Shown: piece after piece, positions 37,601 to 49,440 of the stretch
Layout: every line of letters begins with the position of its first letter
Numbering within the stretch: position 1 is the first letter of the stretch
From: Rhytidiadelphus loreus
Taxonomy: Eukaryota > Streptophyta > Bryopsida > Hypnales > Hylocomiaceae
Direction of reading: 5' to 3'
Assembly: GCA_947034895.1 (NCBI GenBank)
Contig: OX344761.1
Coordinates: 76,383,839-76,447,838, forward strand
Length of the DNA: 64,000 nt
Made by a program: the position numbers and the translations under genes
Notes under the pieces: generated by a model
Databases searched by the model: none
The model's input: only the letters and a program-made list of their open reading frames with translations
Told to the model about the DNA's origin: nothing

Positions 37601-39820
37601 GAATAATTATTTATTTAAATGAAAACTTTTCATCAAGCTAATAAATATATTGTATAAGTGTTGTAGAAATAGGTTTAGATTTTAACACATCTACCAAAAA
37701 AACTTTGACCCTTTATATCTTTGCAAACCATATCCAAATGATGCATTCTTTAATGCATTGAAATCTTCTATCACTTGCCAATAAAAAAACATAGAAATTT
37801 CATCAATATAATAATAGGAATGCCCATAATAGACAAAGTGGTAGTTTGAGTGTCCCTACTTTATTCCCTTCAATTCATTGATAGAAATTTGAATATTCAA
37901 TCATGTAGGTCATTAAATTACATAGAATAAACGAGGTGATTGACAAATTAGCATCCCTCTTTTAACCCCTTGGCTAAAAGATAAGTATTTGTTCAATAGA
38001 CACTTGAAAATTTGAGTAGGGTCATACAAAGTCAATTTTTTAAGATGTCACTATTGCTAGTTTGTATGGTAATAGGCTTCTCTACCTTACATAGTGTCAT
38101 AGTGGTATTACTTTAAATGGCCCCTACAAGAGTATGGAGCTTCCTCTATCACCGTAATTCCTTCCCAGAGCTAGTCAACTATCTGTATTCTCCAATGTCC
38201 CATGGTTTGACATTGAGCTCCATTATGCAAATGACATACCATACCTTACTAGTAGCTTCGGCAAAAAATAATTATAACAATTCTTGCCTAATTTTTTTAA
38301 GAAATTATCCCCTTGTCTTGCCTAATGTTTGGAAATTACAAATGATTGAGGAGGAATCACAATATCCCTCTCTAAGGACATGTGCTCACCATTTATGACA
38401 TCTATCTCAATATTCTATGCATCTTATGAACAAATAACCTCCTATCCTCTTTAAAATCATTAAATGAAGTACCTAAATCTTACCAAATGTCAGTACCTTG
38501 TTCAGTTTTGAATGGTTGCCTAAATAGCATAAATTCAATTTTAGTCTTGCCTAACCTTATTTTCAGACTTTAATTAAATATTAGGCACTAGTAATGTACG
38601 GTACCCTCAAACTCTCAGTTGTCCAACGACGTAGAAGCGCCCGCATGTTCTCATCATCGAATTCAGAGTGGCGCAGGATCGATCTGGCGGAGCAGTAATT
38701 TCGTCTTCTTGTTTGTAAGTTTGGCCTCGTCGGGTTTCAATTTTCTCATGGCAGTCACATATTACAGTAGTATCGATCTGTGAGGGCATTTCCTTAATTC
38801 ATTTCTCTTGGTCGTCGTCCCAAATTTCACGAATGTGGTGGGCGCTGCTATGGATCTTGATTTCTATTCAGGAATTTGCTGAAAAGTGTTTGCGAGTTCG
38901 CAGGATGTTAGGGCAAATTTGATGTAAAGGCAGGTTTAGGGTTCTCAATTTGAACGGGAACCATGCTGTTGTTGGTTTGACAACTACGGAGAACTCAAGA
39001 GAACAAGAAGATCATTGTAATCCTTTCTTTTGAATAGTTTCTGCGGTCTCTAAAGTGCAGTAGTCTTCTAAATCAGTCATTTTAAGGAATTGGTCGTTTA
39101 TGCTAGTCTGATATACTTATTGGATAACCTAAGGTGAGAGGGTATCACAGTTTGGAACCTGAAATTGTACACTCTTGGAATACTTTACAATGAGGGCTTA
39201 GTGATGCTACAAACAATAGTAGACCAAGTGTCTTACGAAGTGAGCGATGTTGAATTTCAATAAAACTATTCAAATACATTCAAATAGGAATATACTTGAG
39301 CTCAACATTTGATAGAATTGGATTGATAAATTTGGATTGTAAGAAGGCCTTTAGAAAAATACAGAAGATTCTCTATTGACTCAAAATAATCGTATATGTC
39401 CTTGAAAAGTACATATTAGTATACAGCATCTATTGATTACGACATTGAGTGAGTAGTAGCTAAAGTGTCCAAACCTTTCCATCGTTTTATGCTTACTCTT
39501 CCTATGAGCAAATCTTGAAGAGTAAATCTTACACATTATCCAAATAATACAATTTTAATGCAGTGGGAATCCTCTTAAAAATGGGGACAGGAGTTACAAA
39601 ATGTTGCTAATCCACAATAATCCACATCCACGATAATGACATCCAATTCTGCGGAGCTCAGAACACCGTGTTGTTCCAAAATTGTGGACTGAACGAAGCT
39701 TTAGTGTAGTTCGTACAAAGTCACAATGAGGGTTTATCTATCTCCTGGATTTTGTAGTAAAATTTCCCTTGTGGTTGCGAGAGTTTGAGAGAGAAATCCT
39801 CGTGGGAAGCAGCAATCGTC
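34650..39820. other. AT-rich spacer with repeat fragments
   Basis: 34650-35290 is probably 3' UTR and flank of the YaaW-like gene. Fragments of a dispersed family (landmark TTTGCATA-type core, see 61440) occur at 35300-35455 (complement) and 37670-37800. A hairpin with arms ATCAAGCAT...GTATCAAA lies at 36782-36830. No coding exon is supported. From 38580 base composition rises, which may be the old promoter of the RBMX2-like pseudogene. Confidence 0.4.
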
Positions 39821-39996
39821 ATGAATCTGTTGACGCAGGTGAAGAACAGTCACGCAGAAGTTTACAAGAGAGGGTAAGCAATCGGCATCATCGAAGAAGG
39901 CTCCTGGCATGCCAAGTAACTGGATTCGGCGTTTGTCTATGTCGGGGAACTCCCTTTCGATCTCAGCGAGGGTGATGTGCTGGCCGTGTTTGCTCA
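39821..39996 (+). pseudogene. RBMX2/Ist3-like splicing factor, broken first exon
   Basis: Translation from the ATG at 39821 keeps one frame for 59 codons and follows the N-terminus of plant RBMX2/Ist3 (Snu17) proteins: MNLLTQVKN at the start, GIIEEGSWHAK, then the first part of the RRM, FVYVGELPFDLSEGDVLAVF. Two in-frame TAA stops interrupt it (39875-39877 and 39917-39919), the second where the family has Tyr after WHAK. The exon ends at an intact GTGAGT donor (39997) in phase 2. No following RRM exon (RNP1-type KGFAF) is found before the next gene. It reads as a duplicated, inactivated 5' fragment of a gene whose product works in the RES complex of the spliceosome. Confidence 0.75.
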
Positions 39997-40039
39997 GTGA
40001 GTACCTGTTCTCCCAATTGCCCTAATCCTGCTCCTTTCA

Positions 40040-40646
40040 CTCGCTTTTGAATAAACCAAGGAGGTGAAAACCTTAGGGTATGTGAGTTCTTGCGGAAGAG
40101 CGAGCTTTAATCAGCCAAAATCTTGTCACGGTGTATACGATCCGAGGCACCGGGGGGCGTTTTTTTCATTCTGTTGTGAAAATCGGAAGAGCAAGCTATA
40201 ACCAACCAGAATCAGAATCCCATCCGAGAGTAAGGTAAGAGACCTATATGTGCATGTGGCTATTTGTGTCATTTTATAACCACTACATACTTGCACAATA
40301 CATATGAAAATTTGAAGCGTACACTACTGACACAAATGGGATGGCTTCTGACTTGTGACACAAATTAGGGTCTCTTACCTGATATGATAGTCACCGAAGA
40401 TGGTTTTGCATTTTGGATGTATGTGGTTTATGGATTCTGGTATTGAACATGCCATAAATGACTATGAGTATGACGTACAATGCACATTTCCAGTAATCGT
40501 CCATGTTCTGGACTCATGAACACCCCGTTTGCTGTAGGTGAATGGTTGCTTCTGCATCCGCATTTGAATTAACCGAGGGCTGTAAACCCCTTAGGGTTCA
40601 TTCATTCTAGCTGTGAGAATCGGACGAGTGCTCTACATCAACCAAA
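40040..40646. repeat. Repeated copies of the amine-oxidase 5' leader
   Basis: The leader directly before the amine-oxidase ATG (about 40550-40646: TTTGAATTAACCGAGG, CCTTAGGGT, ATCAACCAAAAT) reappears diverged at 40040-40125 (TTTGAATAAACCAAGG, CCTTAGGGT, ATCAGCCAAAAT), and its last part again at 40168-40213 (ATCGGAAGAGCAAGCT, AACCAACCAGAAT). Only the third unit leads into a coding exon. Confidence 0.6.
40233..40380. mobile_element. Short inverted-repeat MITE, 148 bp
   Basis: The ends are AGGTAAGAGACC and its complement GGTCTCTTACCT. The arms continue imperfectly (GTGTCA/TGACAC inside). No convincing target duplication. It sits between the pseudogene and the amine oxidase. Confidence 0.6.
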
Positions 40647-43600
40647 ATGGCGGACAAGCAGCAGCATTCCTCAGATCATTATCGAGTAGTGGTGGTGGGC
40701 GGAGGCTTGGCCGGCCTGGCTGCAACTCGCATGTTGTCCGATTTCTATGGCCTCCATGGTGATCACGCCGTGCTGCTTCTGGAGGCAGCCACTTCGCTCG
40801 GCGGTAGGATCAAACACATCACGGGCCTTGCGCCCTGGCCTGTCGAGGTGCTTGCCGTTCTGTTGCCACACCTTCTCTCGGGTTTTCCTTCCTATGGTGC
40901 TCTTTGTGTGAGTATTTGTACGTTTAGGGTTTAGGGTTTAGGGTTTAGACCCACCCCCCACCCACCCCACCCCCTCATTCTGTATGTGGTGGGAGTTTGA
41001 TGTGATCGGCCTAATTCTCCAAGTTTAATTGTGTGATGTATGCAATTGGCGCGACTGGGCATATAACCATCTCGCATTCATGTGAAAATAAATGTATGTG
41101 TGTCATGTTATTGTCAAGTTACAATCGCATATTAACTCCTAGAATTTGATGGCTTAGGTTGGGCCTGAATTTATCCATGGCTCGATGAACTCATCCTTCA
41201 AAGACATCGCTGACAAGATGGGCTGTCTAATGCGCGAGCTCCCTTATCATATCCTGTTTGCCATTTCCACCTCCATCATGGTGCATTGTTCTTCTTCCTT
41301 TTCAATGTGAACAGGTTAGAAATAACTCAGTGAACTGATTGTGAGAATGATAGTATGGACGCTTGTCATCGCAGGCGTGTCTATGACATTGGTGGTTGTA
41401 TCGCTTTAGTATAAATTTTCTAGAAAAGTTTGCACTATTTTAGTAACGTATTACTTGCAAATCAAGGTTTAAAACATTTCACTCGAGGCAGCGGACGTAT
41501 CCAGTAATATCTTTTGTCTGCTGTTGTCTGTCTTTGTCTTTGACTCTTGGCACGCAGTATCTCGTATTGGATCAAAGGGGTTTCATTCTTAACATAGACT
41601 GCACCAGATCGATACTATCTCGGAGGCGAGCGCCGGATGTTAAGTAGTAACGAAGCCGAGGAGCATGAAGATATCCAGCTTGTCCACAAATATTTCCAGG
41701 AGATAGCTTCCGAAGATCCAGATGCTCCTGACATATCCATGGCTGCATATCTTCATCGTCGGGGTGCCAATGCCACTATCACTCAGCTTGCTGAATGTAA
41801 GTGCTCTTTACTTTGTTATTGTTGGATATTTCTGTGCGGGCAGCGGTTGCGTTCTTAGTGGTGACACAGTTCTTTTCATTTAGTTCAGCTTCTTTCCTCC
41901 CCGGCCTTCAGTTTATTGAGAATGCAATCGAGTACTCCATGGTCATAAGCTAATGTTGAACATGTCATGTGTGGTGTGTGTAGAATTTGCATGCTGTGTA
42001 TGTTGGATCTTGTCAATTTTTTCCTTGTAGGGTGGCAGGGAAATTAGGTCTCTTCATTTCATTGTGTGACAAGCTTAAGATCCATGCGCAGCGATTTATG
42101 CAAATGATTTTGGATGCTCCTTGAAGCAGCTCGGTGTGCGCGAGTGCATCCAAGAGGCCCAAAATTGGATATATGGGGATACCTACCTCATTCTTGACCG
42201 GCCAATGTCGTCTGTTGTTGAATTCATCGCTAAAGATCTAAAGGTACTTCTCGTATATCCTGTTTCTTCCGAAGTCCTCTAAGCACACACACTGCTCAGA
42301 GGCTATGCTTTTTGGATGATCATGAGTCCTTTGGTACCTCCTGGGTATCCAGATTTGATTGGCATGTGGAATGTTGTCTCTGAAGAGGAAGAAGTCTGCT
42401 GCGAAGTTGATTTAAGTGAATTGGACAATCTAAGAATGATCTGGCAATGTACTGTTGCAGGTGCGTTTGGACTGGGCTGTGCAACATGTAGAGTATGCGA
42501 CACATGGAGTAAAATTGCAAAGTTCCGATGGCCGGATTGTAACAACAGATTATGTGATACTGGCGGTCCCAGTGGTAAGACACACACTCTCTCCTGCAGT
42601 CCTCAATCATGAAGATGACGTCAGAAGAAATAATTTCTATGTGATAATTTTACACCTAGGATCTTAGCAGTTCTTTATAGGATCTAATTCGACTGCTATC
42701 TGCTATTCTGGATTGCTTTGATAGAGTATTCTGCAGCATGGAGTTCTCACATTCAGCCCCTCGCTGCCTAAACTGAAGCTGGAGGCAATTCACTCCATCG
42801 GCATGAATAATTGTGTAAAGGTAATGGCCGTTGTCTCTTCTTGTGCATGATAACTAACTACTGGAGATGTTTCCTTGAAGAACTTATAGAATTTTGCGAG
42901 TTTGTTCCGATGCCAATTAATCTTCGGTGAGTGTGGAAGCGTTGTTCAGAATGATCAAACTCTTCGGAGTATATAGTAGCTTTCTTTTGACATGTGCTTT
43001 GTCCTGTTTGCAGGTACTGATGGCATTTTCGGACAGTTTCTGGCCGAATGACATGTTTGATGTGGTTTGCACTAACTGCTTTCTACCAGAATTCTGGGTA
43101 ACACATTATCCTTCAACATCCAACTATACAGACGAAAAAACTTCCTTCGGGAAGTTTGTGGTCGTTGGCTTTATGGCTGGGGAGAGTGCTGCAGCTGCAG
43201 CAAAACTTCCGGAAGCAGAAGTCATACGCAGATCTTTGTTGCAGTTGGACGAAATTTTTGGTCAGCTACCCCAGAAAATAGAAGATAGAGAGAGTGGATG
43301 TTGTCATGACATAACAATGAAACCTGTGAATGAAATTTCCCTTGAACCCGGAAAGCAGTACAATGTTCTCACTCGAGACCATGTGCGAAACCTTAGTTGT
43401 AGTGATCGTCAATGTGCTAAGTCAAGACCTGCTTCAACATATTTTCAAGGGGGTTGTGTAGTGAACTGGGAAAAGGAGTCATTTGTGAGAGGAGGGTATA
43501 CTCATCCTTCTGTTAACGCTCATGGAGCAAGGACCATACTAGCAGAGCCTCTTCTAGGGCGTGTGTTCTTTGCTGGTGAAGCCACTCATCCAGGTGTGAA

Positions 43601-43682
43601 TCCCTGTTTGCAAGCAGCTATTGATACAGGCAGGCGTGCAGCAAGCGAGATTCTCAGTCTGGACGTTTGTAGCCGCTTGTGA
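40647..43682 (+). CDS. FAD-dependent amine (polyamine) oxidase-like protein
   Basis: Seven exons: 40647-40847, 41158-41248, 41605-41796, 42092-42243, 42461-42574, 42725-42820, 43014-43682; 504 residues. The dinucleotide-binding motif VVVVGGGLAGLAA (about residues 14-26) and LLLEAATSLGGRI are at the N-terminus. Then come VGPEFIHGS, PDRYYLGGERR, YANDFGCSLKQLG, YVILAVPV, and the C-terminal flavin motif GRVFFAGEATHPGVNPCLQA. This order is that of plant flavin amine oxidases, which oxidise polyamines or related amines to aldehyde plus hydrogen peroxide. Substrate and compartment are not evident; there is no signal peptide or clear peroxisomal tail (ends CSRL). Six introns are read by frame and family; intron 2 has AT-AC ends (see separate entry). 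About 40 residues (roughly 373-411) are extra relative to the usual family layout. Confidence 0.88.
40922..40948. repeat. Interstitial telomeric repeat in amine-oxidase intron 1
   Basis: Nearly four TTTAGGG units, followed directly by a C-rich run (CCCACCCCCCACCCACC). Confidence 0.9.
41249..41604 (+). other. U12-type AT-AC intron in the amine oxidase gene
   Basis: The donor reads ATATCCTGTT (U12 consensus ATATCCTTTT). A branch-site match TTCTTAAC lies at 41586-41593, and the intron ends in AC at 41604, about 12 nt after the branch A. Joining 41248 to 41605 restores codon CCA and gives ELPY-PDRYYLGGE, the segment expected for the family. The only GT donor that keeps the frame open (41280) would add 11 unrelated residues before an AG acceptor. 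Confidence 0.8.
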
Positions 43683-46120
43683 GATTTCTACAGTTGCCAT
43701 TGTGCATCAGAAGTAATCACAGGTTTTTTCGTTGCAAATACTTTAAGCTCCTTGGAGCACTTCTGTTTACATCCTACATTAATGCTGCTTATTCACTTTC
43801 TCAGAAAAGAGTTGATTGGATTGTTTGCTGCGAAGCTCTGTTCCATTCTCAGCTGTGGCATGTGCTGCTGTGATGTTCTAGTATATTTGAACATGTACAC
43901 AGAATTTCTAACGAAGTTTTAAAGAATTTGAAGCACTCTCCTGAAGTGCAGGTACAAAAATTTCTTTTATGTCTTGAGTTCTACAAATTCCATGTAGTCT
44001 TCTTAGGTCAAAAATTATTTGCCTGTAATCTTTGGATTCATGGTAGATGCAGACTCCATTTTCAGTGCAGAAAGCACTATTCACTCGAGTGAGGAACATA
44101 TTTGTATCCATGGACATGGATTGAAACATGTTTAATATGGATAGAAATCATTAACTCGTTCAAAATGTGGAAATTCATCCCTTCAAAAAGGTATGACCTT
44201 CCAAGAATTTGTAGCAATTGAATGATTTTTCATCCATTGGAAAAAGGAGAGTCTGTTGTTGATTATTCTCTCAAAAAAAGATTTTGACACTCCAATAAGC
44301 AATCAGGAGTCAGTTCAACAAGATTTGAAATTTCAGTGCTGGGATCAATATTTTACATTTTGGCAACTTTATTGAGCCTCAAATTGTTTAAAGATACAAT
44401 TGTTATTCATTGTTCTGATTTAGAAAAGGGGATATAGTGTATGGGCTGCAGTGAAGGAAAAAATTTGTTCACCTGAAAACACTTTCTTTCAGTGGAGATT
44501 CTGTGAGGGGATTATGTCAAGTCGATTTGCTATGCAAGGTGATTGATTTTATATTTTCAGAATCAACTTCCATGTGGAATGTTCTTGTGCATACTACCAA
44601 ATTGGGTTTTAGGTTTCAGGGTTCTGTTTTTCTTTTAGGGTTCAGGGTTTAGAGTTCTGGCTTTCTTTAGAATTCTGGGTTCTCACGTTGTTTATCATGC
44701 TATCTTCAGTGGATTATCTGAGGTATTGTTGATGTCAGTCTCCCCATGAGGTCAGAGGTGATGAACCATGTGTTTGTTCAATCATTGATGGGAAAAACAG
44801 GTTTGCCAAAGGTGGGTTTCTTGACTCTCAACAAGTAGAGATGGGTTGAAAAATAACTTGGTTCCACCTCCATTTCATGAGACCAGACAACAAGCAATTC
44901 TTCTTGCCTGATCAATTAAGTAATCAAATAAGCCATCAAATAACTTTGAGATGCCAACATACTAACTTATAATGTGCTTTGGTGATTCTTGCTGTATATT
45001 CAATAATTGAAAATTGGGAGATATGTACTGAACGATGCTTAAATTCAGCACGGAGAGCTTTGTTGAAAGCTTTGTACAACACACAAACAAAGTAACAAGA
45101 AATGTGCTGATACGTACTGTACTCCTCTTGTCCCTCACAACTTTGTTGTCCAGATTCAGAGTGAAATTATTGGGGCCTTGGGGGAATCCAACTGCAACTC
45201 ATATGAAATGTACAGTACAGTGAAGACAAAATGACTCCATGCAGCAATTCCCATTTTCCCAAAGGTGAGGGGGCCATTTCTCCTCATACTGGTACAAAAG
45301 TATATGACCGGTTGAAAAAGCCAGCACTGCAAATTCCGGACAGCCTACATATTGAAGGTGGGTTTTTTAACACCCAACATCGCATCCACCCTGCTTAAAA
45401 CCACCATCATCACTCTGTGTTCATCTCCAACATTAATATGTGCATGTACTGTACATAATATGTGGAAGAAACGATTTCAGAACATCTACCCAAAACAAAC
45501 TCTGACACTGACTTCTTCATAACTTTTGCATATGGTATCTAAATGTTGTGTTTTTTGGTGCGTTGGAACCTCCTTTCAGCTGCCAACAAGAAAAAATGTG
45601 AAAACTGGGTTACGCAAATGATAGTAGTAAGTGGGCACATTGCAGCAAAAAAATGGCGGGTTTCGGGGGTACCCACCTTACCTTAACTTATGCGTTAGAA
45701 GTATCACACAATACAGTACTAACATCATCACTGTCACGGTCATGGCCTCCATCACCGCTGGGGCCTTGGAAGTGTAAATGAATAAGTTCCTCCCACTATG
45801 ATGACTGCAGTCATTCTTATTTCAATTCCATGAGCAGGAGAACATTATTTCCCTCTCGTGCAAGCTTGAATTCCAACTGTCAAGATATGTAGATTGAATT
45901 GTCTGTAATTTCACACCAAAGAATTAGAAAAAATAAAAAAAATTGGCTGTAATTGATGTGGTGATTGGGTGTGTAGTACTTACAACCTCCGCTCTGAAGT
46001 GGTCAGAATTTGATTGCCATTGCAGGTATTGTCATGAGGTATGGCAGGGTCAGAGGTTCTGTACAGTACAGTACAATCCTCCCGGAAGAAGCAAGGAAAC
46101 CATACATACAATAACTTACA
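43683..46120. other. Spacer after amine oxidase; one dispersed repeat
   Basis: 43683-44130 is likely 3' UTR. 44600-44670 holds degenerate TTTAGGG-like bits. 45470-45690 belongs to the dispersed family also at 61440-61705. Otherwise I see no gene. Confidence 0.4.
45470..45690 (+). repeat. Dispersed repeat family II, copy 1
   Basis: Shares with 61500-61705 the ordered blocks ATAACTTTTGCATA, TTTGGTGCGTTGGAACCTCC, CTGCCAACA/CTTGCCAACA and the end TACCCACCTTA. The element type is unknown. Confidence 0.65.
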
Positions 46121-46395
46121 TCCAAGATTTGAAAGTACACCTTGACTTCTAAGGTACGAGGGTCTGTAAAGGGCTCAACAAGCTTTAAAAGCGTCATCTA
46201 ATGCAGGGGTACATTTTGCTTCCTCATTGCACCAATAATGTACAAATAGTGTACATATGGAAGGCATATGGTTATATTTAAGATTTGGAGTACATCTTGA
46301 CTTCTAAGGTAGAAGGTCAATAATTGCTTGGATTCTAAAAGCGTCCTCTAACACAAAGCAATACATTTTGCTTTCTCATAGAACCTACAATGTAC

Positions 46396-46443
<48 letters not shown>

Positions 46444-46784
46444 AGTCATATCGCCAATACCTACAATATATCCAAGATTTGAAGTATACCTTGACTTCTA
46501 AGGTAGGAGGGTCCATATACAATAGTACTTGACAGGTTTTTAAAATATCCTCTAAGGATGAGGTACATTTTTCATCCTCATTGCACTAATAATGTACAAA
46601 TAGTATACATACAGAAGTCTATTGGCCAATATCTATGCTATAATCAAGATTTGAAAGTACACCTTGACTTCTAAGGTAGGAAGGTCCATATACAGTAGTA
46701 CTTGGCGGATTTTTAAAGCATCCTCTAAAGAAGACGTACATTTTGCTTTCTCATTGCACCAACAATGTACAAATAGTGTACATT
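46121..46784. repeat. Four degenerate tandem units of about 160-190 bp
   Basis: Each unit carries AAGATTTG(A)AGTA-ACCTTGACTTCTAAGGTA near its start, then a CATCCTCTAA-like block and ATAATGTACAAATAGT(G/A)TAC. The second unit is lengthened by an (AT)n run at 46399-46437. Confidence 0.8.
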
Positions 46785-49440
46785 TCAAGAAGTGGTCACT
46801 TTTAGGGACCACTATGTTTCAACTTTAAACATTCATCACTAATTCCACAAAGCTCCAAAAAAGGTGAAACGACATCGGTTAGATACGAATTTCATTTGTC
46901 TTTCAAGGAATATTTACTGAAAAATTAATTACAAGAAGTCTGACCTCAAAAAATTCATTATCAACCCTTAAATGGATGCTCTATAGACCTGCTACCTTAT
47001 ACTCCTTAGAAGGCAGAGACTATGGATTGACCATATAGTCAAGCTTCAAAATCTTTCACTATGAAAGATTTGTGCACAGAATATCATCATTTGAAATGAA
47101 TGAACTCTATACATTTAGGTGGTGCATATCTTATGCTCTATTTCGCTAATGGAAATGAATGATTTTATGTATTTATTAATTAATATATAAACTAATAAAA
47201 AATATTCCATGGATGTTTTTGTGGAAATTTGAAATTATCTTGTGGTGTTATTATTAGTAAGTTATTGTATTTTACTTCTCAATGTTTTCTTGCACTTGGT
47301 TGGTCATTTGTACTAGTGTTGTATTGCGATACATTTACATTGCATTTTGGGTTACCTCTATTATGTGACAATTGCATGTTAAATTCTTAGAACAACTCAA
47401 TACAATAATTTCTATGATGTGATAAAGGTTGGTTACAAGGAGATTAGAGAGTGTATATCCACTTTATAATTATGCATGTGTATGTCCATGGGATACGTTG
47501 ATATTTATTTTAATAGTGCAAGTCCATTGGTGTTAGAACAAAGGACATAATATTAAAGGAGGTGGTAGTAAATATGTCCTCATGTGTTATTTTGAGTCTT
47601 GACTTCAAACAACTTGCAATACCCATACTCTAATCTTTTTATCTTTGTAAATCTAAAAATTAACAAGACGTTTTTTTTATCACATCCAAATAAATTATTT
47701 ATATATCATCCCAAAATATTTCAATTTTCACTTCGAAATATTGTAAACCCCTAAGATCAAATTCATTGTTAGGGACCAAACATTCAAAATGAACCCAAAT
47801 TTATCAAACATGGTAATTAATAGCTATGAAAAAGTAAAGCCACTTTAGCAATTTTGTAAAATTTGAAAGAATACTAAAAATTTACTAATGGCCCAATATG
47901 AGTACACTAATTTTAAATACAAATTTCGAATTATGGTGTCTCAAATTTAGGCTATTTTAAAATTTTACTACCTCTGTTTCTAAGAAAGACTTATGTTTTC
48001 TTTGTAAAACACAAAGAAAACAATGTCTTTTTAAGAAACAAAGGGGGTAGGATCTTTAGATAGATCTTTAAATCTTGCAAGGATATTGTACTTTACATTT
48101 GAGATATTCTCCCTTCATATCAATACAATTCTATGTTCTTAAGATTGTTTCACCTAAACAATAGAGTGCTTCATCCAACACATAGTTGGATGTATATAAT
48201 GATAAAATTTTAGATAAAAATATGTACAATTTACGCACATAATGAAAATTCAAGTGCCTTATCTACCCAAGATTGATTATGTAAATTAACATAAAGTATC
48301 AAGAAAATAATACTTAAAATGAAACAATCTGAAGAACCTAATGCATGAGGACAAACCAAGGGTTCAATCTACATGGTTTGCACTTGGGAATGGTTTCACA
48401 ACAATATCCCATTTCACTGAGATTCTACAAATTTATCAAACATGTGAGCATTAGCTTGCAATTTGAGATGTAATGTCATAGTTTTGGCATCTAGAATCAC
48501 ACTAATGAAACAAGGTTGACAATCTATGAAGAATTTACATGCCATGTGATATATTCTTTTAAAGAGTAGTGGTTTTCTTGAAATATTAATTTTTAAATCA
48601 CCTGCATTTTTTACCACTTGAGGATTTTGGCAGTGTGAGAAGCAACCACTTTGTATAAAGTGGTGGGATTCTTTCAAGTTAATGAAATTGACATTATATT
48701 TCCTAGTAGACATTGAATGTTTATGAGATTTTGACTAGCCACCTTTGGGGGAAGTAGAAAAAATTCAATTGAATGCTTGGGTGAAAAGTTATACTTCCCC
48801 AAAAGATTTTGGTAGTTCAAGCATCTTGCAATCTTTTGGGTCAAGATTTTGAAAAAAATTCCACATATTTTAAATGTTTTGATCCATGCTTTCATTTTTT
48901 GAATTTCAAAAAAACATATTCCACAAATACACAAAAAATCATCAAAAAATGCCAAGTGTGTTTCCAGATTACTTAACTTCCTTGTATTGTAGGCTCATTT
49001 GGAGTAAGGGAGACCCCTCATTTGCTTCTGAAATTTTGCATGAGTGTCCCTAGCAAGATATACTAATGAAGGGTGTAAATCCTCATTTTTGTATAGAGAA
49101 AAAATTTTAATTCAAGAAGGCTCAAAGTCTGCAGTCCTTGTCCAGCAAGGTGAAAAAAACTTTTTGTTCAACTTCAAATGTTATAATCTTCCAATCCATG
49201 CATTCAAATGTCTTGAATTTTTTTCCACACATCTACATAATGTTCTAATACACTTTTTTAGGGTTCGAATTCCCCCAAAAAAATCAATTTTTAATTGTGA
49301 TCAAAGTACCAAAAATTGACAGTTTCTGACAAATTTTCTCTTGAAAAACACACTCCGTTGTACAGAGGTTAAGAGCCAAAACAAAACAAAAACTTGTCTT
49401 GAGGTATATGTGAAACTAACAAGAATTCTACAATTCAAAT
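46785..49440. other. AT-rich spacer with repeat fragments
   Basis: Contains the small foldback at 47968-48050 and, at about 48970-49330, diverged blocks like the right half of the TTAA-type family (TTTTTTCCACACAT, GTACCAAAAATTG). Minus-strand frames at 48414-48955 are open but Phe/Lys/Ile-rich, as expected by chance in AT-rich DNA. Confidence 0.4.
47968..48050. mobile_element. Small Stowaway-like foldback, 83 bp
   Basis: Ends CTACCTCTGTTTCTAAGAAA and complement of CTACCCCCTTTGTTTCTTAA, close to the CTCCCTCCGTTTC-type ends of plant Stowaway (Tc1/mariner) MITEs. TA precedes the left end; the right TA is not intact. Confidence 0.55.

Noticed and set aside
38607..38789. Short minus-strand frame upstream of the RBMX2-like pseudogene
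   Set aside because: Sixty codons, no motif, and located where a promoter would be expected.
46399..46437. (AT)n run as a replication origin or matrix site
   Set aside because: A plain microsatellite within a tandem unit; nothing else supports a function.
48414..48955. Two minus-strand frames of 93-99 codons
   Set aside because: Phe/Ile/Lys-rich composition typical of AT-rich noncoding DNA; no start support or motif.
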